Program-made: the position numbers and the translations under genes
The notes under the pieces: generated by a model
The model's input: only the letters and a program-made list of their open reading frames with translations
Database searches by the model: none
What the model was told of the DNA's origin: nothing
DNA from: JAOUEA01 sp963810915
Lineage (GTDB): Bacteria > Actinomycetota > UBA4738 > HRBIN12
Direction: 5' to 3'
Length of the DNA stretch: 64,000 nucleotides
Assembly: GCA_963810915.1 (NCBI GenBank)
Contig: CAWEPH010000001.1
Coordinates: 124,001 to 188,000 of the forward strand
In this document: piece by piece, positions 35,206 through 43,208 of the stretch
Numbering within the stretch: position 1 is the first letter of the stretch
How the letters are laid out: each line of letters begins with the position of its first letter

Positions 35206-37647
35206 TCACTCCATCACTCGGAGGGTGGAGGGGACGTCCATCCGGCGCAGCCGCCGGTACGTGAAGAGCGGAGCCAGCCCGACCGCGATCACGCCGAGCA
35301 AGACCGCGGTCGCGATGGTGGCAACGGAGACGGTGACGGTCATGCCGAGGTCGGGCATATCGGTGGCAGCCCCGCCGATCACCCATCGCACGGCCAGCAT
35401 GCCGAACACGATCCCGATGACGGTCCCGAGGAGACCGACGATCAGTCCCTCCATGGTGATCCCTCTCAGGACCGACGGCGGCGTTACGCCGAACGCGAAC
35501 ATAGTCGCGTGCTCGCGGGAACGCTCATCCACGCTGATCGCGGCCGCGTTGAACGCGATTAGCAACGCCAACCCGAGCACGAAGAGCTCCACGATCCGGA
35601 AGATGCCCGTGAAGCTCGCCATGAGGTCCTCGAGGATCGAGACCGTCGCGTCGGCCGGCTGCGCTGACGCGACGCCCGGCAGCTCGAAGACGGCGCGCTT
35701 GACGGCGCCCGGATCGGCACCGGGCGCGAGTCCGAGCTGGACGGTATTCGCCATACCGGCGAGCCGGAACCTCGCCGCCGTCGTGTCGTCCAGATAGGCG
35801 AACGCACGGATCGGGTATGGGTGCAGGCCGATCACTCGCATCGGTTCGTCCACCGACCCGAACGCTGTCTCCCCTGACAGGCGGACGGGATGACGGACCG
35901 TGACGACGTCACCGGGCACGAGGCCCAGGTCCGAGGCAGCCTTCTCCGCCAGCACGATGCCGGGCAGTCCACCTGGATCCACGGCATCCGTGATCGTCGG
36001 ATTCCAGACCTCGTTCTGCAGGTCCAGTAGCTCGAGCTGCACGTCGATCCGGGATCCGTTGTCGGCGATCAACGTGCCCCCAAGTCGCAGCGTCGGCGCC
36101 ACAGCCTGCACGCCGGGAACCTTCGCGAGCGCTGCGGGGACGCTATGCGATGCGGGCATGATCCCTGCCAGGTCGACCTGCATGCGCGGCGTCATGCCCG
36201 TTCGGATCTCGACGGCGCCCCGGTCGATCGTCGCGAAGTACGAGTCGAGCGCACCGAGCACGCCGACCAACGCCATGACCGACACCCCGATGCCCATCGC
36301 CGTGAGGAACGTCCTCCGCGGCGCCCGGAGCACGTTGCGGAACGGCATGAGGCTCATGCTCGAGCCGTGCGAGGTGAGCCGTTGCAGCCAGGGCCGCACC
36401 GTCACGCCTCTGGCGGCGAGGTGACCCGTACGGATCGCGTCGACCGGGTTCACACGCACCGCGCGCCAGACGGGCCAGAGCGTCGCGACGACCGGCAGGG
36501 CTAGGCCGATCGCTGCGGCGCGCACGAATGCGTTCACCTGGAGCGGCGTGAGGAACACCGGCATCGGCTGGAGCGACACCATGACGGAACGGAACCCCGC
36601 TGCGACCAGCAGGCCCGCCCCGATGCCGAAGAACACGCCCAGGACGCCGATCTCGAGTCCCATCAGCACGGGCCGCAGCGCGATCTGCCACCGGGGCTGT
36701 CCGAGGGCCATCCCGATGCCGAGCTCGCGACGCTTGGCTTCCACGATCCGGCTGGTCAGGTTGAACGCTGCGAACACCGCCGCGCCGAAGACGAGCCACG
36801 AGAGCGCGCCCATCGTCTGTTGGTCGTTGCGCATGTCCCCGTACATCCCGAGCCACGCCGGATCCTGCTCGATGGTGGTCACGGTCGCCGCCAAGGACGG
36901 GAACGTCGCGCCCAGGGCGGCGACCAGACGATCACGGGCCTCGTTACGGTCGACACCGGGCTGGAGCCGCACGATCAGGTCGTTCACCTCGCCTGGCGTC
37001 CCCGCGATCCGCTGCGCGACGGGCAGTGGCGCGAACACGACGGCGAAGTTGGACTCGGCGAGCATCCCCCCGGCCTCGGTCGTCACCATGAAGTACTCGG
37101 GCTGATACACCGTGCCGACGTACGGGAGCCGCACGCCGCCCGGAAGGTCGACGGTCCCGGATGGCGGAAGCCCGTAGTGATCCGCGAAATGGCTCTCGAG
37201 GACGGCGGCGGGGGTGGTCACGTCGGCCGGTCCAAGCGCCCGCCCCGCCGTCACGTACAAGGCGTCGACCCGCGGCCCCCTCTGGGTAACGTCAACGCCG
37301 ATCAACCTGCCGGGCACGAGGATCGTCTCGTCGCCGTGCGAGGCGTCGACCTGCGTCGGCGCGATCAATCGTTCTTCCGCCGCCGCCAGGCCGTCGAATC
37401 CCGAGACGGCATCGAGCAACGCTCCGCGGGGAACGGAGCTCCCTTCGGCCAGCTGGACGCGCAGATCATGGGCGGCGAGCAGCGCGTAGCTCTTGTCGTA
37501 GGACTCCTGGCGCCAGGCGGTCATGCTGCCGATCCCGGCGGACATCCCCACGCCGATCGCGATGGTCAGAGCGATCGCGGCGACCTGCTGCCAGCGCGAC
37601 CGGAGGTCGCGCGCGACCCACCGGAGCCAGAACCATACGCGCCGCAT
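35206..37647 (-). CDS. FtsX-like ABC transporter permease (MacB/LolC type)
   Basis: 813 residues with two FtsX-type units. An N-terminal helix (residues 19-38) precedes a long MacB periplasmic-core-like domain, then helices near 280-430 ('LVFGAAVFAAFNLTSRIVEAKRRELGIGMALGQPRWQI'). A second helix and extracytoplasmic domain lead to three C-terminal helices ('FVLGLALLIAFNAAAISVDERSREHATMFAFGV'). Such permeases work by mechanotransmission with a MacB-like ATPase, encoded directly upstream. Substrate unknown. The neighbouring exported nitroreductase suggests an envelope process. Confidence 0.9.
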   Translation of the reverse strand: MRRVWFWLRWVARDLRSRWQQVAAIALTIAIGVGMSAGIGSMTAWRQESYDKSYALLAAHDLRVQLAEGSSVPRGALLDAVSGFDGLAAAEERLIAPTQVDASHGDETILVPGRLIGVDVTQRGPRVDALYVTAGRALGPADVTTPAAVLESHFADHYGLPPSGTVDLPGGVRLPYVGTVYQPEYFMVTTEAGGMLAESNFAVVFAPLPVAQRIAGTPGEVNDLIVRLQPGVDRNEARDRLVAALGATFPSLAATVTTIEQDPAWLGMYGDMRNDQQTMGALSWLVFGAAVFAAFNLTSRIVEAKRRELGIGMALGQPRWQIALRPVLMGLEIGVLGVFFGIGAGLLVAAGFRSVMVSLQPMPVFLTPLQVNAFVRAAAIGLALPVVATLWPVWRAVRVNPVDAIRTGHLAARGVTVRPWLQRLTSHGSSMSLMPFRNVLRAPRRTFLTAMGIGVSVMALVGVLGALDSYFATIDRGAVEIRTGMTPRMQVDLAGIMPASHSVPAALAKVPGVQAVAPTLRLGGTLIADNGSRIDVQLELLDLQNEVWNPTITDAVDPGGLPGIVLAEKAASDLGLVPGDVVTVRHPVRLSGETAFGSVDEPMRVIGLHPYPIRAFAYLDDTTAARFRLAGMANTVQLGLAPGADPGAVKRAVFELPGVASAQPADATVSILEDLMASFTGIFRIVELFVLGLALLIAFNAAAISVDERSREHATMFAFGVTPPSVLRGITMEGLIVGLLGTVIGIVFGMLAVRWVIGGAATDMPDLGMTVTVSVATIATAVLLGVIAVGLAPLFTYRRLRRMDVPSTLRVME

Positions 37648-37656
37648 CGGTCCTCC

Positions 37657-38439
37657 TCACCAGTGCAGGTCGCCGATCGCCGCACGGCCGCCGGGCGGCG
37701 GTCCGTCGCTCACCTTCCGGCCGCTCGAAAGCTCGATCACGCGGTCGGCGATCCTCGAGATCTCCCGGTTGTGGGTGACGACGAGCACGGTCTTGCCGGC
37801 CTCCGCCTGTCGGCGCAACAGCTCGAGGATCTGGACCCCCGTGGTGAAGTCCAGTTCGCCCGTCGGCTCGTCGGCCAGCAGGATCGGGTTGCCGGTGGCG
37901 AGCGCTCTGGCGATGGCTACGCGCTGCTGTTCGCCGCCCGAGAGCTCGTGTGGGAAGTGGTCGAGCCGCTCGCCGAGGCCCACCTCGTCGAGCACCTGGC
38001 GGATGTCAACGTCCGCATGGGCGACGTCTGCGCCGAACCGCACGTTCTCGGCTGCGGTGAGCCCCGGGAACAGGTTGAAGCTCTGGAAGATGAAGCTCAC
38101 GGTCGCGCGGCGGAACTCGTAGAGCTCGGTGCGCTTCGAGCCCGTGATGCGCCGACCGGCGACGGTGAGCGTGCCGGATGTCGCCGTGTCGAGCGCCCCG
38201 ATCAGATTCAGGAGCGTGGTCTTGCCGCTGCCGGACGGGCCGAGCACCACGGCGAACTCGCCCTCGTCGACCTCGAGATCGATGCCTTCGAGCGCGACGA
38301 CGCCGATCCCGCCGACCTCGTAGCGGCGGCCCACGCCCTCGAGGAGCACCATCGTGGCCGCGCCCTCGCGATGCCCGGGGTGCCTGGGCTCGGCGGGGGA
38401 TGGGGTCGTCGCGAGACCGGAGGTCGCGAACCTGTCCAT
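37657..38439 (-). CDS. MacB/LolD-type ABC transporter ATP-binding protein
   Basis: About 260 residues. Walker A 'GPSGSGKTTLLNLIG', Q-loop 'IFQSFNLFPGLTAAENV', signature 'LSGGEQQRVAIARAL', Walker B 'ILLADEPTGELD', H-loop 'VVTHNREI'. The ATG at 38439 has a GAGAGGGG ribosome site and is preferred over an upstream start at 38505. Nine bases separate it from the permease gene, so they form an operon. Confidence 0.92.
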   Translation of the reverse strand: MDRFATSGLATTPSPAEPRHPGHREGAATMVLLEGVGRRYEVGGIGVVALEGIDLEVDEGEFAVVLGPSGSGKTTLLNLIGALDTATSGTLTVAGRRITGSKRTELYEFRRATVSFIFQSFNLFPGLTAAENVRFGADVAHADVDIRQVLDEVGLGERLDHFPHELSGGEQQRVAIARALATGNPILLADEPTGELDFTTGVQILELLRRQAEAGKTVLVVTHNREISRIADRVIELSSGRKVSDGPPPGGRAAIGDLHW

Positions 38440-38584
38440 CTCAAACCCCTCTCGATGCCAGGCTACGTCGCAGGTCGGGGTCGTGTAGGGCCGAAGGTCG
38501 CCCATTGACGGGACCGATCGCTGTCGATCCTTCTCCGATCGCTGAGGATGCCCTTGGGGTGCTCCTTACGCGACCTGGTGTGTC
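38440..38584. promoter_or_regulatory. divergent intergenic region
   Basis: 145 bases between the divergent ATPase and membrane/TPR genes. It must hold the promoters of both; I could not place convincing -35/-10 pairs. Confidence 0.3.
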
Positions 38585-39399
38585 ATGGACCGAGCGGCGC
38601 AACGGCCGCACGAACTCGGACGCGGCACGATGGTCCAGGAGCAGCAGGTCCGCAGACCCCCGGCGGAGGTCGAGGCGACGGCCGTCGTCGAGAAGGTCCC
38701 GGAAGCGAGGTCGGAGCAGCCACGTTCGTCGCCCTGGCTGATCGGCGCCCTCGTGGGTATCACGCTCGCGTTCATGACCCTCGCGGGGTGGACGGTCTAT
38801 CAGCGGTACATGCCGACCCCGAGCGAGCGGATCGCCCTGGTGCGCGCCGGGCTCGGACAGGCCAGGGCCGCCGCCGATCTTCTGGCTGAGGTCGATTCGT
38901 ATCCCGGTGCCCGCGACACGGCGAACTACTCGGCACTGCTCCCTTCGATGGTGCGTACCGCCATGCACATAGGGGAGCCCGCGCTCGCCGAGCGGCTCGT
39001 CACCGGCCTCGAGCCCCGCTACCCCAACGCCGAGCACGCCCTCGTCGCGGCGAACGCCGCCCTCGCCGAGGCCCGAGGGGACCTGCAGGACGCCGCCGAT
39101 GCCTACGCCGATGCCGCCGAGCGCTGGGACCGGTTCGGGGTCGTCCCCGAGCAGGCGTTCGCGCTCCTCGGCCAAGGCCGATGTCTCGTAGGGCTCTCTC
39201 GACCCGACCGAAGCCGCGCCCGTCCTGCAGCACGCCCGCGAGATCTTCGAACGGGCTGCAGGCAGCTCCCGCGCTCGCCGAGACCGACGCGCTCCTGGCA
39301 GCAGGCCACTGTGCTCAACTCCTAGCGCGTGGAGGAACGTCAACGGTCGCGCTGATGTTGCCCAAACTGTTGCCTGGCCATCGACCCCGGAAGACTTGA
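38585..39399 (+). CDS. chimeric membrane/TPR protein (two frameshifts)
   Basis: The first ~80 residues contain a cytoplasmic acidic segment and one membrane helix ('WLIGALVGITLAFMTLAGWTVY'). From about residue 95 the sequence matches the TPR-rich C-terminus of cyclase-ATPase-TPR proteins: 'LLPSMVRTAMHIGEPALAER', 'GDLQDAADAYADAAERWDRF', 'PEQAFALLGQGRCLVGL'. Near 39200 and 39262 the frame shifts and continues 'DPTEAAPVLQHAREIFER' and 'LQAAPALAETDALLAAGH'. I read it as a cassette-borne membrane segment fused to the tail of a split cyclase gene. Whether a stable product is made is unclear. Confidence 0.55.
39349..39376. repeat. 28-base inner repeat, copy B
   Basis: Matches 32772-32799 at 27 of 28 bases in the same orientation. 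It ends 36 bases before repeat R3, on the side away from the intact DUF72 gene. Confidence 0.7.
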
Positions 39400-39407
39400 C
39401 ATCTGCT

Positions 39408-40140
39408 TCATGCTTTGGAGCGCAAGATGTCTTCGAGACGCTTCGCCATCTGCGGGACTGCCCCGAGATCTTCATGCTTGAAGTAGCAGAAGACATCCGC
39501 GCCGCCGTCGAGGGCCGTGCCGATCCGCTCCGCCCACGGCTTCAGCTCGTCGTCGGTGTACTCGGTCTTGCGGAGACGGAAGTAGCCGGCGGGGTCCCAT
39601 GAGATCTCGCTCGGCGCGGGGTCCTTCTCGTCGGTCTGCGCGACGCACCACGCCACGCCTTGGTCCCGGAGGAGGTCGCGCGCCTCGAGCCACGACGCGT
39701 GCCGGAACTCCATGGCGAACCGGGGGTTGCCGTCGCCGGGCGGCGGCAGGTAGCCCACGAACCCCTCGATCAGTGCGCGGTCGTAGTGCAGGTTCGGCGG
39801 ACACTGGAACAGGACGCATCCCAACCGATCGCCGGAGGGTCTTCGCCCGCTCCAGGAAGTCGCGCACGTCCTCGTCGCAGTCCTTCAACCGCTTGAAGTG
39901 CGTGATGCGCTGGTTGGCCTTGAGCGTGAAGACGAACCCGGGCCGCGCGCGCTCGCGCCACGTGGTGAGCGTCTTCTCGCTCGGGAACCTGCGGAACGAG
40001 TAGTTGATCTCGACCGACGACAGCTGCGACGAGTAGTAGTCGAGCATGTCGTCCTTCTTGAGGTCCTCCGGGTAGAAGACCCCGTGGCGCCACTCGTCGT
40101 AGGCGAACCCCGACGTGCCGAGGTAGAACGCTCCAGCCAT
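39408..40140 (-). CDS. DUF72 family protein (frameshifted)
   Basis: TIM-barrel-like family of unknown function. 'FYLGTSGFAYDEWRHGVFYP', 'YYSSQLSSVEINYSFRRFPS', 'FVFTLKANQRITHFKRL', then after a frame change near 39828 'GCVLFQCPPNLHYDRALIEGF', 'RFAMEFRHASWLEARDLL', 'YFRLRKTEYTDDELKPWAERI'. The last 24 codons are the source of repeats R1 and R2. The ATG of 'MAGAFYLG' is used. Confidence 0.85.
39413..39484. repeat. direct repeat R3 (3' end of intact DUF72)
   Basis: The intact counterpart of R1 (32599-32669) and R2 (34262-34289), all in the same orientation. Three copies divide the region into segments of about 1.7 kb and 5.1 kb. Confidence 0.7.
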
Positions 40141-40148
40141 CACCGTGC

Positions 40149-40839
40149 ATGATGGCACGCATGGCGACTCCCGAGGAACGGCTCACGATCGCCGTGCCCG
40201 ACGCGGGCGCGGTCTCCGCCGTGTACGCGCGCCCCGTCGGCGCGGACGCCTCGATCGTGGTCGCCCACGGCGCGGGTGCGGGCATGGACCATCCGTTCAT
40301 GGTGGGGTTCACCCGCGCGATGAACGATCTCGACGTGGCGACGCTGCGGTTCAACTTCCCCTACATGGAGGCCGGGCGGCGCTCCACCGACCGTGCGCCG
40401 GTCGCGGTGGCCGCGTGGCGGGCCGTGTTCGAGGCGGCTACGGCACGCGCAGCCGACGGGCGAGCCCGTCTGGGCGAGCGGCAAGTCCTTCGGCGGACGG
40501 ATGGCGTCGATGGCGGTGGCCGAGGGGATGCCGGCCGCCGGACTGGTGTTCCTCGGGTATCCCCTGCACCCGCCGGGGAAGCCCGAGCGGGTGCGCGACG
40601 AGCACCTGTACGGCATCGGGGTGCCCATGCTCTTCCTCCGAGGCACGCGCGACCCGTTCGCATCGACCGAGGTGCTCGAGCCGGTCCTCGCGAAGCTCGG
40701 GCCACGAGCCACCTACCATGAGGTCGAGGGCGGCGGGCACTCGTTCGAGGTGCGCGGCCGCAAGGGCGATCCGCGTGAGACCGCGGCCGCGCTCGCCCCG
40801 ATCGTGGCGGACTTCATGCGGACCCAGATGGGAACCTGA
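40149..40839 (+). CDS. alpha/beta-hydrolase, TEX30/KANL3-like (frameshifted)
   Basis: About 230 residues. 'SIVVAHGAGAGMDHPFMVGF', 'VATLRFNFPYMEAGRR', then after a one-base shift near 40440 'WASGKSFGGRMASMAVAEG' with the nucleophile Ser, 'GLVFLGYPLHPPGKPERVRDEHL', 'MLFLRGTRDPFAS' with the acidic residue and 'EGGGHSFEV' with the His. The triad is therefore complete. Family members are dienelactone-hydrolase-like; substrate unknown. Divergent from the DUF72 gene with only eight bases between the starts. Confidence 0.8.
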
Positions 40840-40843
40840 GCCC

Positions 40844-41134
40844 GTGCCACGCCGCAACCGTCGCGACACCGAGTACTTCCAAGCCCCCGAGGCTCCGCCC
40901 GCGCGCGCCGACGCCCCGATCTGGGCGCAGGCGCGCGGCTTCGACGTGCGCAACGTGGGCGGACAGAAGGAGTACCGATGCCCCGGGTGCGATCACCTGG
41001 TGCGTGCCGGGGTCTGGCATCTCGTGGTCGTCCCGCGCGACGACGTCGATGCCCGGCGTCACTGGCACACGGAGTGCTGGCGCAGAGAGCTCCGCCGGCT
41101 GGGGCTGTACGTCCCGCCCGCATCCGAGGGATGA
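40844..41134 (+). CDS. small zinc-ribbon actinobacterial protein
   Basis: 96 residues, GTG start four bases after the hydrolase. 'KEYRCPGCDHLVRAGVWHLVVVP' and 'RRHWHTECWRREL' supply CxxC and HxxxC-type zinc ligands. Similar short basic proteins are common in actinobacteria and are often labelled ATP/GTP-binding without experimental support. Possibly nucleic-acid binding, by inference from charge and zinc ribbon only. Confidence 0.7.
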   Translation: MPRRNRRDTEYFQAPEAPPARADAPIWAQARGFDVRNVGGQKEYRCPGCDHLVRAGVWHLVVVPRDDVDARRHWHTECWRRELRRLGLYVPPASEG

Positions 41135-41169
41135 CCCGGCCCATGGGCGACAGCGTCATACGCCCGGGC

Positions 41170-41175
41170 TATGCT
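41170..41175 (+). promoter_or_regulatory. -10 box (TATGCT) for the HicB/AlpA-like gene
   Basis: TATGCT is followed by seven bases and the ATG at 41183; this decides for that start over an ATG at 41171 inside the box. Confidence 0.4.
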
Positions 41176-41182
41176 GCGCGCC

Positions 41183-41555
41183 ATGCCGGAGGTCGTGCGG
41201 GCGCGGATGTGGGAGACGGGCGGACGCTGGTACGCGCGGATCCTCGACGCGCCCGCGTTCATCGAGGTCACCGGGCGTCAGTCGACGCGAGTGCCTCGAC
41301 GAGCTCCTCGCGATCACGGGCGAGGAGCCCCTGGCGGTGGAGATCGTCCCGCAGATCGTGGGCGTGGCCGAGGCCGCCGAGATCATGGAGTGGGACAAGC
41401 GGCGCGTGGTGACCTACCTCGACCGCGGCTCCTTCCCCGAGCCGCTCACCGCGCTCGCCTCGGGCCGGATCTGGCTCAGGGAGGACATCGAGGCGTACGC
41501 GCAGGAGTGGCGCGCACGCAGGGCCGCGCGCGGCGATACCGGGGGAGGCGCGTGA
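41183..41555 (+). CDS. HicB-like N-terminus plus AlpA-type DNA-binding domain (frameshifted)
   Basis: About 123 residues. The N-terminal part 'VVRARMWETGGRWYARILD' has the degraded RNase-H-like strand pattern of HicB antitoxins. After a frame change near 41281 the protein reads 'ECLDELLAITGEEPLAVE' and an AlpA/MerR-like helix-turn-helix 'VGVAEAAEIMEWDKRRVVTY' and 'GRIWLREDIEAYAQEW'. No HicA-like toxin is seen on either side, so it is probably a stand-alone regulator. Its stop overlaps the next GTG start. Confidence 0.65.
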
Positions 41556-42260
41556 TCGACGACGATCGCCGCCTCTACCTGATCCGGCACGGCCGCGCGT
41601 CACATCGCTCGACCGAGGAGACCTTGACGCCGCGCGGCCGGGTCGCCGACCCGCCCCTGGACGACACGGGGCGCGAGCAGGCCGAGACCCTCGCACGCCG
41701 GCTCCTCAAGATGGCGCCGGCCGACGGGCCTCTACGTCTCTCCGCTCGCCCGCGCGCGAGAGACGATCGCGCCGTACGAGCGCGCGACCGGCCGCGCCGC
41801 CACCGTCGTGGACGATCTCGCGGAGTGGTACGGAGGCGCGTGGGAGTTCAAGGAGTTCGAGGAGCTCCTGATCGAGCACCCCGAGATGCCCGCGCGGATC
41901 CTGCGTCAGGACCCCGTCTTCTTCCTCGCCCCGGGAGGCGAGTCGCAGGTGGCCTTCCGACGACGGGTGGTCGATGCGATCGAGTCGATCCTCGCCGCGC
42001 ATCCGGAGGGCGACGTCTGGATCGTGTGTCACGGCGGCGTCATCAACGCGTACGTCGGGATGGTCCTGGGGATCGAGGAGCAGGAGATGTTCTACCTCCC
42101 GCCGAACACGAGCCTGAACACCGTCCGCGTCGCCGGGGATCGGCGGCAGGTGTGGTTCCTGGCCGACGACACCCACCTCACGCAGCCGGAGCTCTTCGCG
42201 GACGAGCTCCACGCATCGGGCGCCTATACTCCGCCTGCATCCGACCTTCCGAAGGAGTGA
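41552..42260 (+). CDS. histidine phosphatase family protein (frameshifted)
   Basis: About 235 residues. 'LYLIRHGRASHRS' carries the phospho-His motif RHG, 'PLDDTGREQAETLARRL' follows, and after a frame change near 41728 'YVSPLARARETIAPYERATG' and 'VWIVCHGGVINAYVGMVLGI' with the second catalytic His. The phosphoglycerate-mutase-like family includes many small-molecule phosphatases; substrate unknown. Start GTG overlaps the preceding stop (GTGA). Confidence 0.82.
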
Positions 42261-42262
42261 CC

Positions 42263-42647
42263 GTGTCCGTAAAGTTCCTCTCCGATGAATGGGCGCAGGC
42301 CCTCAAGACCGAGCTCAACGCCAACGACGCCTTCCGCCAGGCCGCGGCCGGTCAGAACGCGACCATCCAGCAGGTCATCGCGGACGGCGGTGAGGACACG
42401 CATTACTGGATCAAGATCGCCGACGGGACCATCGACATGGGGATCGGCGACGTGGACGCCCCCGACGCCACCATCACCCAGGGCTACGAGACGGCGGTGA
42501 AGCTGGCGAAGAGCGAGCTCTCCGCGGTCACCGCCTTCATGACCGGCAAGATCAAGATCGCGCGGGAACATGGGCCTGCTGCTCGGCTTGCAGGGTGCCC
42601 TGGCGCAGCTCCCCGACGCGATCGCCAAGATCGACGTCGAGTACTGA
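42263..42647 (+). CDS. SCP2 sterol-binding domain protein (frameshifted)
   Basis: About 128 residues, one SCP2 domain: 'VKFLSDEWAQALKTELNAND', 'TIDMGIGDVDAPDATITQGY', 'LAKSELSAVTAFMTGKIKI'. Near 42568 the frame shifts and the end reads 'NMGLLLGLQGALAQLPDAIA' up to a stop at 42645. Such proteins bind hydrophobic ligands such as acyl-CoA. GAAGGAG five bases before the GTG start is a good ribosome site. Confidence 0.8.
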
Positions 42648-42658
42648 GCGACGCCGGC

Positions 42659-43079
42659 TCAGCGCCGGTCGCCCATCACCGCGAGCGTGGCCTGCGCGGT
42701 GGCGAGGAGCCTCCCGTTGGCATCGCGGATCTCCGCCTCGGCGTGCGCGATCTGCCGACCCACCCGCACCGCGCGCCCGCGCGCGACGATCGTGCCCGGC
42801 GCGCCCGCGGACAGGTACTGCACCCCCAGCTGGATCGTGACGTGACGCCGTTCGGGCGCGAGCTTCGTGCGGACCGCGAGTCCCGTCGCGGTATCGGCGA
42901 GGGTCGCGAGCACGCCCACCGTGCAACAACCCCTGCAGGTTGAGGTGGTGGGCTTCGGCGTCGAGGGCGATCTCGACCTCGCCCTCGCGGGCCGCGACGA
43001 GACGCATCCCCATCCAGCCGTGGAAGGCTGATGCGGCGAGGCGCGCTCGGAGGTCCTGCAACCAAGCGTCGTCGCTCAC
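42659..43079 (-). CDS. PaaI-like hotdog thioesterase (frameshifted)
   Basis: About 140 residues. 'FHGWMGMRLVAAREGEVEIALDAEAHHLNLQG' and, after a one-base shift near 42918, 'GVLATLADTATGLAVRTKL', 'TIQLGVQYLSAGAPGTIVARG' and 'HAEAEIRDANGRLLATAQAT'. The HLN...G-hotdog signature is that of acyl-CoA thioesterases of the PaaI/YbgC group. Start GTG at 43079 chosen; the frame is open to 43127. Convergent with the SCP2 gene. Confidence 0.78.
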
Positions 43080-43135
43080 GCCTTGCCCCTCCCATCCCGC
43101 TGACTCCACGGTCACGTAGTCTCCCACGGGGCCGT

Positions 43136-43164
43136 TTGACGCTGTCGGGGGTCCCGACGAGAAT
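43136..43164 (+). promoter_or_regulatory. BMP operon promoter with palindrome in the spacer
   Basis: TTGACG (43136-43141), 17-base spacer, GAGAAT (43159-43164). Inside the spacer GTCGGG-GGT-CCCGAC (43144-43158) is a perfect inverted repeat well placed to bind a regulator. Confidence 0.45.
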
Positions 43165-43208
43165 CCACGCCAGCCGGAGCCAACCGGCTGACACCAGGGA
43201 GGGACCGG

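Noticed and set aside
34363..38439. Possible RiPP/TOMM biosynthetic cluster (SagB-like enzyme plus ABC exporter)
   Set aside because: There is no cyclodehydratase, YcaO protein or precursor peptide, the nitroreductase is an exported lipoprotein, and the transporter is of the FtsX/MacB type.
32593..39484. Prophage or complete integrative element
   Set aside because: No integrase, excisionase, replication or structural genes are present; only repeat structure supports mobility, so I report repeats and not a mobile element.
38441..39496. Minus-strand frame opposite the membrane/TPR gene
   Set aside because: The translation lacks any domain pattern; the plus-strand TPR motifs are clear.
41183..41555. 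Type II toxin-antitoxin module
   Set aside because: No HicA or other toxin candidate flanks the gene; overlap partner is a phosphatase.
41171..42943. 590-codon plus-strand frame across the HicB-like, phosphatase and SCP2 genes
   Set aside because: It joins pieces of three genes through the frame breaks; each piece matches its own family only.
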